Shown: piece after piece, positions 1 to 10,404 of the stretch
Layout of the letters: the number at the start of each line of letters is the position of its first letter
How positions within the stretch are numbered: the stretch's first letter is position 1
DNA from: Azorinus chamasolen
Lineage: Eukaryota > Mollusca > Bivalvia > Cardiida > Solecurtidae
DNA: 64,000 nucleotides
Reading direction: 5' to 3'
NCBI GenBank assembly: GCA_963576725.1
Contig: OY755239.1
Span: forward strand, 58,559,453 to 58,623,452
The notes under the pieces: generated by a model
Database searches by the model: none
What the model was told of the DNA's origin: nothing
The model's input: only the letters and a program-made list of their open reading frames with translations
Translations under genes and position numbers: made by a program

Positions 1-139
1 AGTCAATGGTCATTGTTATTCGTTCGGGATTTTTCTGGTTTTTGGTTAAGAATTAGTCGTAACTGCTCAGTAGTGTATTGATTTTGTTCCCTGTGCGATA
101 TCGCAGTAATAGGTTGTTATACAGCAAACGACTACGGGT

Positions 140-900
140 TGCGATGTAACCGTTATTACTATTTGCGATATCAGCTATTAGGGCTCAGTCCCACTAGGCC
201 TTATGACCACCTAAGACCTGTTTACGATTGCTACCAACCTCTGGCCGCCGATATTCGTACGAAGGTCGCACGACAAGTCACTGATAATCGCGAGTGGTCT
301 TCGGTAATTGTTGACAATCGTTCCTAGTCGGGCGGCAAATTTCAGTCGTAGAGAGGTTGTTGATCATGTACAACAACCTCCTTGCGATCGAACTGGTCGC
401 GGATGGTCTTTTAGGGGTAACCTTAGAGGTTTTAGGGCACAGTCCCACTAGGCCTTACGACCCCTTAAGACCTGCTTACGATGGCTACCGATCTCTGGTC
501 GACGATATTCGTACGAAGGTCGCACGACAAGTCACTGTTAATCGCGGATGGTATTCAGTAATCGTTGGTAATCGTTTACAATCGTGCAACCAAATTCACT
601 CTTATTACATTCGCAGAGAGTTTGTTGACCATGTACAACAACCCCAGTGCCCAGTCCCACTAGGCCTACGACCACTTATGACCTGTTTACGATTTCTAGC
701 GACCTCTGGTCGCCGATATTCGTACGAAGGTCGCAAGATAAGTCGCTGATAATCGCCGATGGTCTTCAATAATCGTTGATAATCGTTTCCAGTCGTGCGA
801 CTAATTTCAGTCGTAGAGAGGTTGTTGATCATGCACAGCAACCTCCTTACGATCGAACTGGTCGCCGGTATTCTTTAAGATGTAACCTTAGAGGGTTTAG
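140..900. repeat. CpG-rich tandem repeat, about three units
   Basis: Three diverged units share the landmark CAGTCCCACTAGGCC (at about 186, 440 and 653, so periods of about 254 and 212). Each is followed by a GATATTCGTACGAAGGTCGC block and a near-palindrome GGTTGTTGATCATG/CATGTACAACAACC. The words TCGT, ACGA, GTCG and CGAC are far denser than in the rest of the AT-rich window. Small ORFs here (139-327, 357-749) lie inside the repeat and look incidental. The mobile-element class is not recognised. Confidence 0.7.
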
Positions 901-1690
901 GTAATCGTGCGATCGTCGTAGGAATGTCTCCAATCATCTTTAACTGTTCGTTGGTGATCTTCCCTACAGTCATACAACTATCAGCGACCTTTCTACAATA
1001 ACCTACGACTGTCGTGCAGTTACCAGCGACTGTCTAAATATTATCCGCGACTAGGTATAGATCACGTGACCACACAACAGGTCAGAAATGATTGTGGAAC
1101 CTTCGTACGAATATCGTACCAATACCAGTGACTTGACGCACGATCGTCAACAACCTGTCTTAAGGTGGTCGCAGATGCGTCGGCAATGTGACTGCGAATA
1201 TTTTTTTTTAATTTAATCGTCGACGACCGGCGGTTTCAGAGGTCTCAGAGGTCGCCAGTGGTCTTTAACGATCGCAAGCGCTAGTGGGACTGTAGCCTTA
1301 GGTAACTGTCCAATGATCGTACGAAGGTCTCCAACAATCTGTAATTGGTCGTTGGTGATCTTCCCTACAATCGTACGACTGTCAGCGACCTTTCTACAAT
1401 TAGCTACGACTGCCGTGCGATCACCAGCGACTGCCGAAAGATTACCGGGACTAGGAATAGACCACGTAATCGCACAACAGGTCGAAAGTGATTGTGGAAG
1501 CTTCAAATGAATGCCAGTGACTTGCTGCATGATCGTCAGCAACCTGTTGTACGATGGTCGCAGAAGCATCTCTAATGTGACTGCGCAGTATTGTTTTTAA
1601 TTTAGTCGCCGACAATCGCAGATGATTCAGAGGTCGCCAGTGGTCTTTAACGATCGCACGCGCTAGTGGGACCATCCTTAGGGAATTGTC
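900..1690. repeat. CpG-rich direct repeat, inverted relative to the first block
   Basis: Two copies of a roughly 400-bp unit are offset by 401 bases: TTGGTGATCTTCCCTAC occurs at 951 and 1352. A partial third begins near 1605. The end of each unit carries CGCTAGTGGGAC, the reverse complement of the CCCACTAGG landmark in the 140-900 block. The whole 1.7 kb therefore has a tandem plus inverted arrangement and may be one complex element whose left end lies outside the window. Confidence 0.65.
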
Positions 1691-1699
1691 CATAACATG

Positions 1700-2047
1700 G
1701 TCCACACAATATTTTATTTCAATGGGTATGGTATATTATCAGAAAATGCAAACTTATTAAACATGTTACATATAAAGGATCTGGAGCCCGTTTTATGAAC
1801 GGTCGTACTGGAAGTTTCGGAACTTACGACATTTTCTGTCCTACGAAGTTAACCGACCTTCGCAGGCTAGAATGTGTCATAATTGTGGTAAATGTGAATA
1901 GTTATGACTTGTGTAAATAAGGAATTACGACTAATTCGGTCGTACGATATTTCATAAAACGGGTCCCTGCAACGGACTACATAATATTGGAGACTCGACG
2001 ACAAATTATAATTGCGAATTATATTCTCGTCGTAGAATTAAGTAGTA
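1700..2047. other. no feature seen
   Basis: AT-rich sequence between the CpG-rich repeat and the first MITE. I see no ORF, repeat or RNA signal that I can support. Confidence 0.5.
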
Positions 2048-2225
2048 CACTAAAGCCCCTCTAAACATGACGTTCCAATTAGTATAAATGTCGGTCTTGA
2101 AGACAAGTAGCAGCTTAATGCAGGATGAAAGTCACGCAGAACTTTCTGTATGACTTTTACCCTGCATTAAACTGCAACCTGCCTAAAGGCATTTAACTTC
2201 TTCTCTACTAAAATTTCGTTTCAGA
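2048..2225. mobile_element. P2-family MITE, degraded
   Basis: The left end reads CCCCTCTAAACATGACGTTCC, close to the P2 terminus. The core is the P-type palindrome (GCTTAATGCAGG...CCTGCATTAA) with arms around an ACTTTC/GAAAGT stem. The right terminus is badly eroded, so the boundary is approximate. Confidence 0.6.
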
Positions 2226-2469
2226 GTGATATTACTGTATTCGTTTAAATTACATTACATACTGAAATAACCGCATGTTCTATAACGTCGCTGATAAAAT
2301 CAAATTAACAATATTGTCACACATTGTCTTCGGATAATCAAATATAATAATATGAAATGGAATAGGCGATAAAAGCAAACTTGACACAGCAAACTTATTT
2401 CATTAATTTCCATGAACAGATGCTGACTATGGAATTTTAATTCAAAACGCCCACTCAAGTATTGTATAA

Positions 2470-2690
2470 TTAACCTTTAACCTGCTGAGCAAATTATTTT
2501 TTACAGAATTTATCACCTACTACAGTTTAAAATCTCGAGCTATAATCAGTCTGTCTGCCAAAATGCAATCTGGGTGTCAAACAGTTTTGATCCTGATGAG
2601 ACGCCGAGTTACTCGGCGTCTCATCTGGATCCAAACTGTTTGCATAGGTAACCACTCATCCGACAATGGCAATAACAGGCTAAAGGTTAA
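2470..2690. mobile_element. T1a-family MITE (TTAA-flanked)
   Basis: It starts TTAACCTTTAACCTGCTG and ends CAGGCTAAAGGTTAA, giving TTAA ends and inverted termini. An off-centre palindrome at about 2579-2641 has arms CAAACAGTTTTGATCC and GGATCCAAACTGTTTG around the apex GCCGAGTTACTCGGC. T2594 faces T2626, the conserved mismatch. Similar copies lie at 50304 and 58137. piggyBac-like ancestry is inferred from the TTAA target and CCC-type terminus. Confidence 0.8.
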
Positions 2691-3247
2691 AACATTTCGC
2701 GGATTTGTATGAACACTATTACTGCCAGATGCGGATCTGTGATTGCCTATGTAATACATGTGACACGCCGGGTTACTCCGCAACGTACATGGCACTGTGA
2801 TAATGATTTTACAGAACGCGCCCCAAGGCAGCTTTCTGCATGTCGCTCACACTCAATTATGCAACTGTCCGTCTTATACATTCTGATTTTTTCCTTAGTG
2901 TTTAGTCAAAATATACTTTATTTAAAAATATGTGCATTATAGATGATTATTCGTTATTAAATCATTTGAGTTGTTTCTGTTTTGTTTACAACTATGACAA
3001 AGGGATGTGAATTAGAAATAATCCTTAAAACAGAATTGCATGCTTCATACAACAAATCAAATGCTCTTTTTAATTAATGGGTAATATATTGTTTGTTCAA
3101 AGGCGCATGAGTGTATACTTTCTTCGGAAGGATACTGTTCTATGAAATATCTAGGTAGGTGTACTAACAAACTGATTCACATTTCCAGGCAGTTTGGATT
3201 CAGATGAGACGTAAATGTAACATTGTGTGTCATCAATATCCATAACA
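2691..3247. other. no gene seen; fragments of T1a
   Basis: A 77-codon frame at 2709-2942 has no recognisable domain. Short pieces resembling T1a arms occur near 2735 and 3188 (AGTTTGGATTCAGATGAGAC). Nothing else can be supported. Confidence 0.4.
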
Positions 3248-3450
3248 CAGTAAAAACTCTCTATAACGGCCACTAAATTGGGTTAATTAGTTGGTATTTA
3301 GTGCAGGTGACTGCTTAAAGCAAGGTGAAAGTGAAACAGAACGCTCCTATAGGAGCGTTTTGTTTTACTTTCACCTTGCTTTAAGCAGCCACCTGCCTTA
3401 AACACAAAATACTTGATGTAATGTAGTGGCCGTTATAGAGAGGTTCACTG
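3248..3450. mobile_element. P1-family MITE
   Basis: The termini are CAGTAAAAACTCTCTATAAC and the matching inverted GTTATAGAGAGG...CACTG. The interior is a near-perfect hairpin with stem GGTGACTGCTTAAAGCAAGG and apex GCTCCTATAGGAGC at 3343-3356. With no coding capacity, it would depend on a pogo/Tigger-like transposase in trans (inference from CAGT ends and TA sites). Confidence 0.88.
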
Positions 3451-3749
3451 TATTTGAGGTTAGATTAATGGTATCTCAAAACCAATTTATTGATCGAATC
3501 GGACGTACTCATATAGAAACATTCAAATTTGAACAGACAGTATCTTTAACAGTAAAGTAAGGTTGAACACACACAAATGAAGTATAGCATCTATCTGATA
3601 TTATATACATTTATTTGGTTTTGCAAAAGCAGTTAATTTCAGTTTGTTCCTTAATATCAATACCTTCAATATACTCCAATACTCCAATACTTAGAAAAAA
3701 ATTGGTTCATATCCATTTTTATGATCTGTTTATTAAATGCGTTAAAACT

Positions 3750-4395
3750 TTTGGGGGAAAAAGGTTATGACCCAGTTTATTGCGGCACACTGCATGTTTG
3801 TTATTGTACCCTTTACAGTCGGTAGCTACGCTTCCCTATTGGCTTGTGCGATGACAGACCGAGGGTAGTACTCTATGGTGGTATACTCTTAAACCCAGAA
3901 ACGAGATGAGCTTGCCAGACTCATGTATTGCCTTTTCTCTGTCGTGACCTTAACGGCTTCCCTGCAATTGCTCTGACTTCAGCAGTCATTGAGTACATAT
4001 TTGACGGACTTTCACAGTTGTTTTACATTTTGTTCTGTGTTTACGTCTTCTATGTTGTGGAGAAGTTCAGCGGGGATACCTTTATTTACATTGTTTGTTT
4101 AGCTTGGGTGGCTTTGAGATGTGTGTAAGGTTAGGACGTCCGTTTAACGGTTTAAACCCAATGTGGTGGTTTTGCCACTGACCGTTCCAAGGCGGTACTC
4201 TCTTTGTCACCCTTGCTTTTATGTGTGTTTGGTGTCTGTGTCTTTGTAACTGAGAGTTTGATCATATTTAAAAAAAATGATCTCGTGTGTTTGTGTGCGT
4301 GTGTGTGTATTACTTGCTTTCTATCGATGTTTCGGTGACGGTTGCGTCTTATATGTGGCTTTTCCTGCTTGACTTTACTACTTTTTCATTTATAT
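3750..4395 (+). repeat. dispersed repeat L, longest copy
   Basis: Contains CTGACCGTTCCAAGGCGGTA, GTCACCCTTGC and the 3' word TTGACTTTACTACTTTTTCA. Related copies occur at 42446-42705, 44796-45070 and 54485-54990 (all minus) and 57620-57800 (plus). The middle is GT-rich. Class unknown; a SINE or MITE-like short element is possible. The 66-codon frame at 3928-4128 lies in this repeat and shows no known domain. Confidence 0.6.
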
Positions 4396-4402
4396 AATTA
4401 TA

Positions 4403-4701
4403 CAATTGAACTTAGATATATCGAACTGCAGGGCACAATGCAAATTAGTTCGAGATAACAGAATTCGTGTTATCCGATTTATAATCCCGACAATATCTCA
4501 AGTTTACAACTTAATGCAGGTCTAAAGTCCTGCAGGAACGTTCAGCCTTACTTTCGACCTGCATTAAGCTGTAGAATGTGTTTCTATATATATGCAGTGA
4601 TACGTTTTTAAGCATTCCTGTATTGTAAATTTTTGAAGGACCGAACTTTTAGTTTGAGTTAATCCGAAGTTCGAGTCATCCGAGTTCGAGTTATCGAGGT
4701 A
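4403..4701. mobile_element. P4-family MITE
   Basis: The ends are CAATTGAACTTAGATATATC and an inverted CGAGTTATCGAGGTAACACTG. Long subterminal arms carry TTCGAGATAA/TTCGAGTTATC. The core palindrome (CAGCTTAATGCAGGTC...GACCTGCATTAAGCTG) is the shared P cassette. Other copies are at 20354 and 44115. Confidence 0.8.
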
Positions 4702-4788
4702 ACACTGTTATCGAAAGGCAGTGAAATGTTTCGGCAAATAAGAGATTGAGCAGATGTTACTTTGGCAATATGAAAACGACTAGCAGTA

Positions 4789-4993
4789 CAGTGAAACCTC
4801 TCTACTGCGTCCACTTAATGAATAAACATGGCTGTCTATATAAGCAGGTGTTTGCTTAATGCAGGACGAAAGTTATGCAGAAAGCTCCTATAGGAGTTTT
4901 CTGCATAACTTTCGTCCTGCATTAAGCTACCACCTGCCTTTGCCACTGTGAATTATGCCCCTTTTTGCTGGTCGCATTAGAGGGGTTTTACTG
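4789..4993. mobile_element. P3-family MITE
   Basis: The ends are CAGTGAAACCTCTCTACTGC and GTCGCATTAGAGGGGTTTTA followed by CTG, flanked by TA. The central hairpin runs GCTTAATGCAGGACGAAAGT to its complement, with apex GCTCCTATAGGAG. The arms are almost identical, which suggests a recent insertion or arm-to-arm conversion. Confidence 0.85.
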
Positions 4994-5344
4994 TATATGA
5001 TATTGTTGCATCATTTGTTTTCGCCGACGATTGTGCTCCACCGATGAATTACAGAGAATATCTAGAATACTTCGCTAGATATACCTTGCTAATTAGACAC
5101 AAACACTTGTCGCATATCAATGTATGTCAGTTCTCGTAAAGATTGCGCTCTCAGATCAGGTGTTTATCAAATACACTTATGTACCAGTTGTTCAATATTA
5201 ACCGACTTTATTACCTACCTAGAGCTGTATAAAAAAAGTAAACTAGTATCTAAACAAGTAGCTCTTGTTTATTTGATTGGAAATGCTATTTAAACAGAAG
5301 TTATCATATTAGTTTACTATGTGTCTGTATCATGTCGTATATTC
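4994..5344. other. no feature seen
   Basis: AT-rich sequence without a supported gene or repeat. Confidence 0.45.
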
Positions 5345-5405
5345 ATGCAGAATGTTCGCTGCTTCCGAAGCATGGATCGTCGGTTCGAGCCCCAACCGGG
5401 TCATA
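5345..5405 (+). repeat. tRNA-like 3' half (SINE fragment)
   Basis: GGTTCGAGCCC at 5382-5392 fits a tRNA B box (GGTTCGANNCC), preceded by an anticodon/variable-arm-like stretch and followed by CAACCGGGTC. No A box or 5' acceptor half is visible, so this is probably the tail of a tRNA-derived SINE head rather than a working tRNA. A matching 5' half occurs at 28557. Confidence 0.45.
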
Positions 5406-5655
5406 TCAATAATTAGAAAAGGGGTAGCATATACAGATTGAGCTAGGTTCGTTTGCGTAGTGGCAGGTAAATGTGAATTGATGTGAGTTAAAATTATTAT
5501 TCTTTTACATACATTATTTCGTAAATCAATATTTAGGGGTAAGGTGTTAAAGAATCAGTGCACTCAAAGAGGTTTATATTAAATCCGAATCGTATCAGCA
5601 GGCATGATAAAACAGAACAGGAAATTAGGAAATGAAACACGGGCGTTCACAACAT

Positions 5656-5837
5656 CTGGGACCATGCTTATAAAGTTTTTTAGTTGAGTCTGAGATCGTT
5701 CTTAAGCTTTTGATTGGTCAGATTTGAGTTCTCAAGCTTTTGATTGGTCAGATTTGAGCCTTTGGCTCAAATCTGACCAATCAAAAACTTTAGAACGATC
5801 TCAGACTCAGCTAAAAGTTTTATAAGCATGGACCCAG
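5656..5837. mobile_element. fold-back element, family I
   Basis: The termini are CTGGGACCATGCTTATAAAG and TTTATAAGCATGGACCCAG. The arms are nearly complementary over about 80 bp and contain TTTTGATTGGTCAGATTTGAG, repeated in tandem in the left arm only. A second copy is at 19313-19443. There is no ORF, and the target-site class is unclear. Confidence 0.75.
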
Positions 5838-5929
5838 AAGCATAAATGAAGTGCGCGCTCACACACACATATATATCTTCATAAAAGTGTTCCTTCTCTG
5901 TTTCACACCGACAGCATATTACATGTAGC

Positions 5930-6030
5930 TGTGTCGTAAAATTTCAACCAAACTCATTGACAACAAAAACCAAGATGTGATGTCGGAGTATGATGAGACA
6001 TATCGTCACAAAACGATAATTAAATATCAG
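5930..6030. repeat. short K-family repeat fragment
   Basis: CAAGATGTGATGTC...GTCACAAAACG resembles parts of the dispersed K repeat at 47114-47640 (CAAGATGTGACGCC...GTCACAAAACGCC). Only a fragment is present. Confidence 0.4.
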
Positions 6031-6047
6031 TTGACAAACCAAACACA

Positions 6048-6252
6048 TTAACCCTTACAGTGCGGCACACGGGTTACTAATGTTCTTTGCAAACAGTGTA
6101 GACCCAGGCTAGAGGGCTCCTAGACTCATCAGGGTCTGCCTTGTTTGCCATGTTACACTTTCCTTTAGACGAATCCCTAAATAATCTCCATAAGCTTGGC
6201 CTGTTTGAATTTTGGAATAATCCACTTGAACATTCAGCGTTGTAAGGGTTAA
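6048..6252. mobile_element. T1d-family MITE
   Basis: Begins TTAACCCTTACAGTGCGGCA and ends TTGTAAGGGTTAA. The inner palindrome GCAAACAGTGTAGACCC...GGGTCTGCCTTGTTTGC is worn. A sister copy with the same flank (CATAAGCTTGGCCTGTTTGA-like) lies at 16957. Confidence 0.75.
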
Positions 6253-6276
6253 ACCCTTATCAAGCTATGACCCTCT

Positions 6277-6509
6277 GACCCTTTAGGTGCCAAATTTTTA
6301 ATTGTCGTCTGCATTCCAAGTTTGTTAAATCATTCAGTAAAAAAGGGAAATGATATAAATAAATGCAAATTTCAAAGGAATTAAGCACATATATAGAAAT
6401 AAAGATTGAGACAAATAGTGAAGTCCCTGATTGGAAAGGCGGCGTCTGATCTGGGACTGCACTATTTGTCGTGGTGCATGTATGCGACTGCGGCGGTCAA
6501 AGGGCTAAA
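6277..6509. mobile_element. T3-family MITE
   Basis: Matches the T3 copy at 10405 across the left flank (AATTGTCGTCTGCATTCCAA), the ATATATAGAAATAAAGATTG block and the right arm GGCGGCGTCTGATCTGGGAC. One hairpin arm is partly lost. The ends are eroded (ACCCTTTAGGTGCC ... GGCGGTCAAAGGGC). Confidence 0.7.
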
Positions 6510-6595
6510 CGATAAATTGTCATAGTGACAATATCCGTCAGTAGTTAACTATAGAGCATGCTCAGTTATTGAAAGGCTTAACTTGCTAGAGTATT

Positions 6596-6675
6596 TTGAA
6601 TGACAAACAGTGCAGAACCTGATCAGAGGTCTCCTCTAGGAGTCCTCTGATCTGTGTTTAGACTGTTTGTTAATA
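6596..6675. mobile_element. T1e hairpin, termini not found
   Basis: A palindrome with arms ACAAACAGTGCAGAACC and its near-complement, and apex TCTCCTCTAGGAG. T6620 faces T6653, the conserved mismatch. No TTAA-type ends are recognisable. Confidence 0.6.
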
Positions 6676-6681
6676 CCACTA

Positions 6682-6945
6682 CAGTAAAATCCCTCTAATG
6701 CGACTACCAAAAACGGGCATAATTTTTGGTGGCAGAGGCAGGTGGTAGCTTAATGCAGGACAAAAGTTATACAGAAAGCATAACTTTCTTCCTGCATTTA
6801 GCAACCACCTGCTTTTTGTCTCAATCTATATGTCTATATCTGTGGTTTATTCCTTTGAAATTTACATTTACTTATCTCATTTCCTGGTTTTACCATACGA
6901 TTTGAAATAAAACTGAATTGCAGACGACAATTAGAAATTTTGCAC
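6682..6945. mobile_element. chimera: P3 left part joined to inverted T3 part
   Basis: The left end CAGTAAAATCCCTCTAATGC and most of a P3 hairpin (to about 6812) continue directly into TTTTGTCTCAATCTATATGT, the reverse complement of the T3 body as at 10405-10560. The chimera ends with GCAGACGACAATTAGAAATT. The P3 right terminus is missing. A similar P2/T3 junction is at 25586-25812. Confidence 0.65.
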
Positions 6946-7907
6946 CGAACTACTGACAGAATGTCAAACAGCTTGGGTACTGACATAGTGTCAAACAGCT
7001 TGCCAATGGGTACTGACAGAGTGTCAAACAGCTTAGGTACTGATTTGACTCGGTGTCTCCTCTTATTCATAGCTGCTTGCAAAGATAAGTAGTGGATAGG
7101 GTTAATATTTATAAATGTGTATTTAGCTACTGTTTTGTACAATTTGATGCTTCCTAATCATCAATAACGTCGTGAGTATCCTACTTTTAAGTGAAGGAAA
7201 CTAACTTGTGTAATTGAAAGTTGTTTTGTTACTTGAGTCATACGCGAACGTAATATTCAGTTGGATTTGTCAACAAAAAAGTCCGCTTTTCTTTGGTATA
7301 ATTATAACGAACTTTATATTCTTATATAAGCCAAACTTGCTAACATCTAAAATGCACCTTGTAAGGAATACTGACATTCAATTACATGGGTAATTACGTA
7401 CAACAGGTATATCGTTAAAACAATTGCAATCTCCTACGCACGTTGAGTATTCAGAAATTAAGTAAACTGTGTGAAGTAGAGTTTATTTGCCCGAGAGTAA
7501 TTGTGTGTTTATGGAAATTTGGTACTACTTTACGGTTCTATTCCGTTTAATTATAAAACATCATTGCAATTTACATTCGGTGCATATGCCAGAAAGCAAT
7601 ATTTACAGTAAGTATGTGCACTGCGCCATGTGCGGAAGTTGTTCTGATTCTAATATCTAATAAATATGCAAGAATGTATATTTTCATGTAGTCTATTTTC
7701 CAGGCACATGTCGAGTAGAGACTGAATTGTTTGATTTAAAACGTACATAAACAACAGCAAGATGATGACAATGCACTGACTTGTGTGTATCCTAAAGGAA
7801 TGAGCTATTAACCCCATTCGCCTCCATGTATTGTTGTCTACTTGATACGCTGTCGTTATTTTAAGTTTTAAAGTGGGCGTTTGCTGAATGTCTTTATAAA
7901 ACGATAA
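6946..7907. other. mostly featureless; short internal repeat
   Basis: CTGACAGAATGTCAAACAGC-like words recur three times at about 6953-7035 (GGGTACTGACA...GTGTCAAACAGCTT), a small local repeat read by the 102-codon minus-strand frame at 6834-7142. That frame has no known domain and overlaps the T3 fragment. The rest shows no supported feature. Confidence 0.4.
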
Positions 7908-7995
7908 TCAGCTTGCCAAACAGTTTAGATCCTGATGAGATGCCGAGTTACTTATTGTCTCACATTTGATCCACACTGTTTGCATACAACAGACC
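7908..7995. mobile_element. T1a hairpin fragment
   Basis: CAAACAGTTTAGATCCTGAT at the left and GATCCACACTGTTTGC at the right are worn T1a arms around GCCGAGTTA. No termini are visible. Confidence 0.6.
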
Positions 7996-8095
7996 CGTCT
8001 TTCATGCCAGTGGAAGAGATAAAACTGTTTGTTTTACTTAAGGTTCTGGACACAATATAACGTTTGCACAATAGGTTTACACTAGTGACTTGTTA

Positions 8096-8150
8096 CTTTT
8101 CAAATTCAAATTCAAAAGTTTATTGTGTTTATGGCCTCCGGCCCATACAC
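8096..8150 (-). promoter_or_regulatory. LINE 3' end: poly(A) signal, GC stem and tail
   Basis: On the minus strand GGGCCGGAGGCC can form a small stem. CACAATAAAC (AATAAA at 8119-8124) and a TTTGAA simple-repeat tail follow. This is the usual order of signals at a LINE 3' terminus. Confidence 0.55.
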
Positions 8151-8536
8151 AAAACGATGCATATATAAAGTATTCATATGCTAAGTCGCAGGTCGTGCAT
8201 TCCAAATATAGTTATAAATGTCAGGTACGTTCAGCCGTGAAAGTGGCTAACAGCATATATATGTATGATAACAATGTACGAGCTATATATGCTAGAATAC
8301 AGTAGATGTTTAATACCTAGTACATACACTCAGCAAGACCTTATGCATATTCTGGCGTATATATCATATGACGTATATATAGAAAAACTGATATGCCAAT
8401 TCTCTAACATTTGTACTACACAACCACGTATATGTTGCTATGATACACTCATATGATATGTGATAATACATCAATATATAAACAAATTGCATTTAAGAAA
8501 ACATCCAGAAAACATAGCGACCACATACTAGGATGT

Positions 8537-10231
8537 TTATTCATATATGTTCATGAATTGCTTTCTTTCTGCAAAAGCTCTATAAATATACACAGCAAGA
8601 TTTCTAATCACATCTTGACTTTCGCATGACATTAGATTATAGAATTTCTGTATATTTGGATATTCATAGTAACCCTTTGGAATGTACAAAGACCGTAGAT
8701 TTGCAAATAATGGACACACAATTACAAAATGATATTCATCTTCTATACAACATTCACAGTATGTACAGTATCTGTAATCCCTTTCAATATTAAAATACCG
8801 GCCTGTTTCAATTTCGAGACAGTGCGAGGAACTTCTAAAGTTTGCTACACATTTCCTGTACTTATTAATATCAATAGAGGTGACATATTTTTCAACAGAG
8901 TAATGAAGTTTGAAGTTATAATAATGAGATAGTTTCCTATTGTCCATACATCTTGCATTCCAGTTTTGTATATATTGATCTTTCATTCTTAACATATACT
9001 GTGAAATAAATTCGCTTGGGTTTAAAACTTGTTGTGACTCCCAAATATATCCATAACCATTTAAAAATAGATTAGTTCTTACCTCTGTAACCCAGTTCTT
9101 GTATCCAATACTATCATAGTATTTCATCATATTATAGCAGAGTTTGACATATCTAGTGTTTGGTAGATTTAACAAACGTATCCAATATTTAATGCATCTC
9201 TTTGCACTAAATAGTTGAATGGGATATCGTCCAAGATCTCCAAGTATTGCATCATTACAAGCTTTATTGCTAACATTTAAAAATCGTTTACATGCATTAA
9301 CATGGACATTTTCAATTTGTTTTATACTTGTCATTCCCCAAAGTTCTGATCCATATAACATAACTGGAGCTATTTTAGAATCAAATATTTTAAAGTAGGA
9401 TTTATATGGCAGTGGAGACAATGGAAAAAGTGTCGCATAAACATAATTAAAAACCTTTTTTGCTTTAACTGCAACTGCCTCTGCCATTTTATACATAGAC
9501 AGCTTTTGTGTAAAATAGACACCAACATATGTAAACCCATTTACAACTTCTAATTGCTTATCTGAATAATACCAAACTTCTCTTTTGGCTAACCGACCAC
9601 CCCTTTTAAATACCATTATCTTTGATTTGTTTATATTTACTACAAGCTTGCTGTCTTCGCAAAACGTATGCAGCAATTTCAGTTGTCGTTGTAGACCAGC
9701 AATAGTATCTGATACCAAAGCTATGTCATCTGCGAATAAAAGCAGGCATATTTCGACTGTATCTGGAAACAACTGTATACCACGAACATTCTTGTCACAG
9801 AAATATGAATATAATTCATTAATAAAAAGTGAGAAAAGTATAGGACTTAAGTTACACCCTTGTCGTAAACCAATTGGACAAGAAAATACTTTAGAATATC
9901 CTTTCCTAGCCCTCACACAAGCTTTAACAGATGTATATATGGAATGTATAGCTCTATACAAATGACCTTTTACACCATTTTTATGCAAGACATCATACAA
10001 AATAGCCCTGTCTACAGAATCAAAAGCTTTCTGAAAATCAATAAATGCTACATATACAGGTTTTGCCTTCCTACACAAATATTTACTAACAATTGATTGA
10101 AGTATAAAAGCGTTATCTATAGTACTATAGCCTGTCCTGAAACCAGCCTGTGCTTCTGTGATTCTACTATACATATCTATATAAAATGTCAGTCTTGATG
10201 TAATTATCGATATATATATTTTACTTAACAC
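8537..10231 (-). CDS. LINE reverse transcriptase, C-terminal 564 residues
   Basis: Copies the element's RNA into DNA at the target site. Visible RT blocks: AFIDFQKAFDSVDR near residues 62-75 (catalytic Asp), GLRQGCNLSPILFSLFINEL near 121-140, and LLFADDIALVSD near 163-174 (the F-ADD active-site motif). Later blocks include NKSKIMVFKRGG and FTYVGVYF. The C terminus has a Cys/His cluster (YCTYCECCIEDEYHFVIVCPLF), as in many LINE ORF2 proteins. There is no stop or frameshift over 564 codons. The N-terminal endonuclease is missing, and the frame is open for about 10 codons upstream of this Met. Clade not assigned. Confidence 0.9.
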   Translation of the reverse strand: MLSKIYISIITSRLTFYIDMYSRITEAQAGFRTGYSTIDNAFILQSIVSKYLCRKAKPVYVAFIDFQKAFDSVDRAILYDVLHKNGVKGHLYRAIHSIYTSVKACVRARKGYSKVFSCPIGLRQGCNLSPILFSLFINELYSYFCDKNVRGIQLFPDTVEICLLLFADDIALVSDTIAGLQRQLKLLHTFCEDSKLVVNINKSKIMVFKRGGRLAKREVWYYSDKQLEVVNGFTYVGVYFTQKLSMYKMAEAVAVKAKKVFNYVYATLFPLSPLPYKSYFKIFDSKIAPVMLYGSELWGMTSIKQIENVHVNACKRFLNVSNKACNDAILGDLGRYPIQLFSAKRCIKYWIRLLNLPNTRYVKLCYNMMKYYDSIGYKNWVTEVRTNLFLNGYGYIWESQQVLNPSEFISQYMLRMKDQYIQNWNARCMDNRKLSHYYNFKLHYSVEKYVTSIDINKYRKCVANFRSSSHCLEIETGRYFNIERDYRYCTYCECCIEDEYHFVIVCPLFANLRSLYIPKGYYEYPNIQKFYNLMSCESQDVIRNLAVYIYRAFAERKQFMNIYE

Positions 10232-10404
10232 GTCAATAAGAGATATACCCCTGTAATTACTAGATGATTTTAATAATCAGGACAAGATGGCCATAGTGAC
10301 ATTATGTTGATTACACTGATGAATATGTCATGTGAAAAAATATTTTTAAAAATAAATAACCTATAGGTTAACCACTGCTAACCATTTATTATTCCAATTA
10401 CTAC

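Larger units (their letters stand above)
8093..10291 (-). mobile_element. 5'-truncated non-LTR retrotransposon (LINE)
   Basis: This LINE runs leftward. Its 3' end is a (TTTGAA)-type tail at 8096-8117 preceded by AATAAA on the minus strand. The coding part starts inside the RT domain: the frame opens with NYRGISLIDVLSKI upstream of the first Met and then hits a stop, so the endonuclease region is absent. This fits truncated target-primed reverse transcription. A 7-bp TAGTGAC lies near both flanks (8083 and about 10294). It could be a target-site duplication but is short enough to be chance. Confidence 0.85.

Noticed and set aside
357..749. 130-codon frame
   Set aside because: It spans tandem repeat units with CpG-rich words, and the opposite strand and other units give similar spurious frames.
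5345..5405. Functional tRNA gene
   Set aside because: Only the B-box half is present and no acceptor stem can be formed, so it is treated as a SINE fragment.
9585..9965. 126-codon plus-strand frame
   Set aside because: It lies antisense to the RT catalytic region and is a shadow of the minus-strand RT gene.
8083..10300. TAGTGAC on both sides of the LINE as a target-site duplication
   Set aside because: Only 7 bp and the ends of the element are not sharply defined, so it is mentioned as possible but not called.
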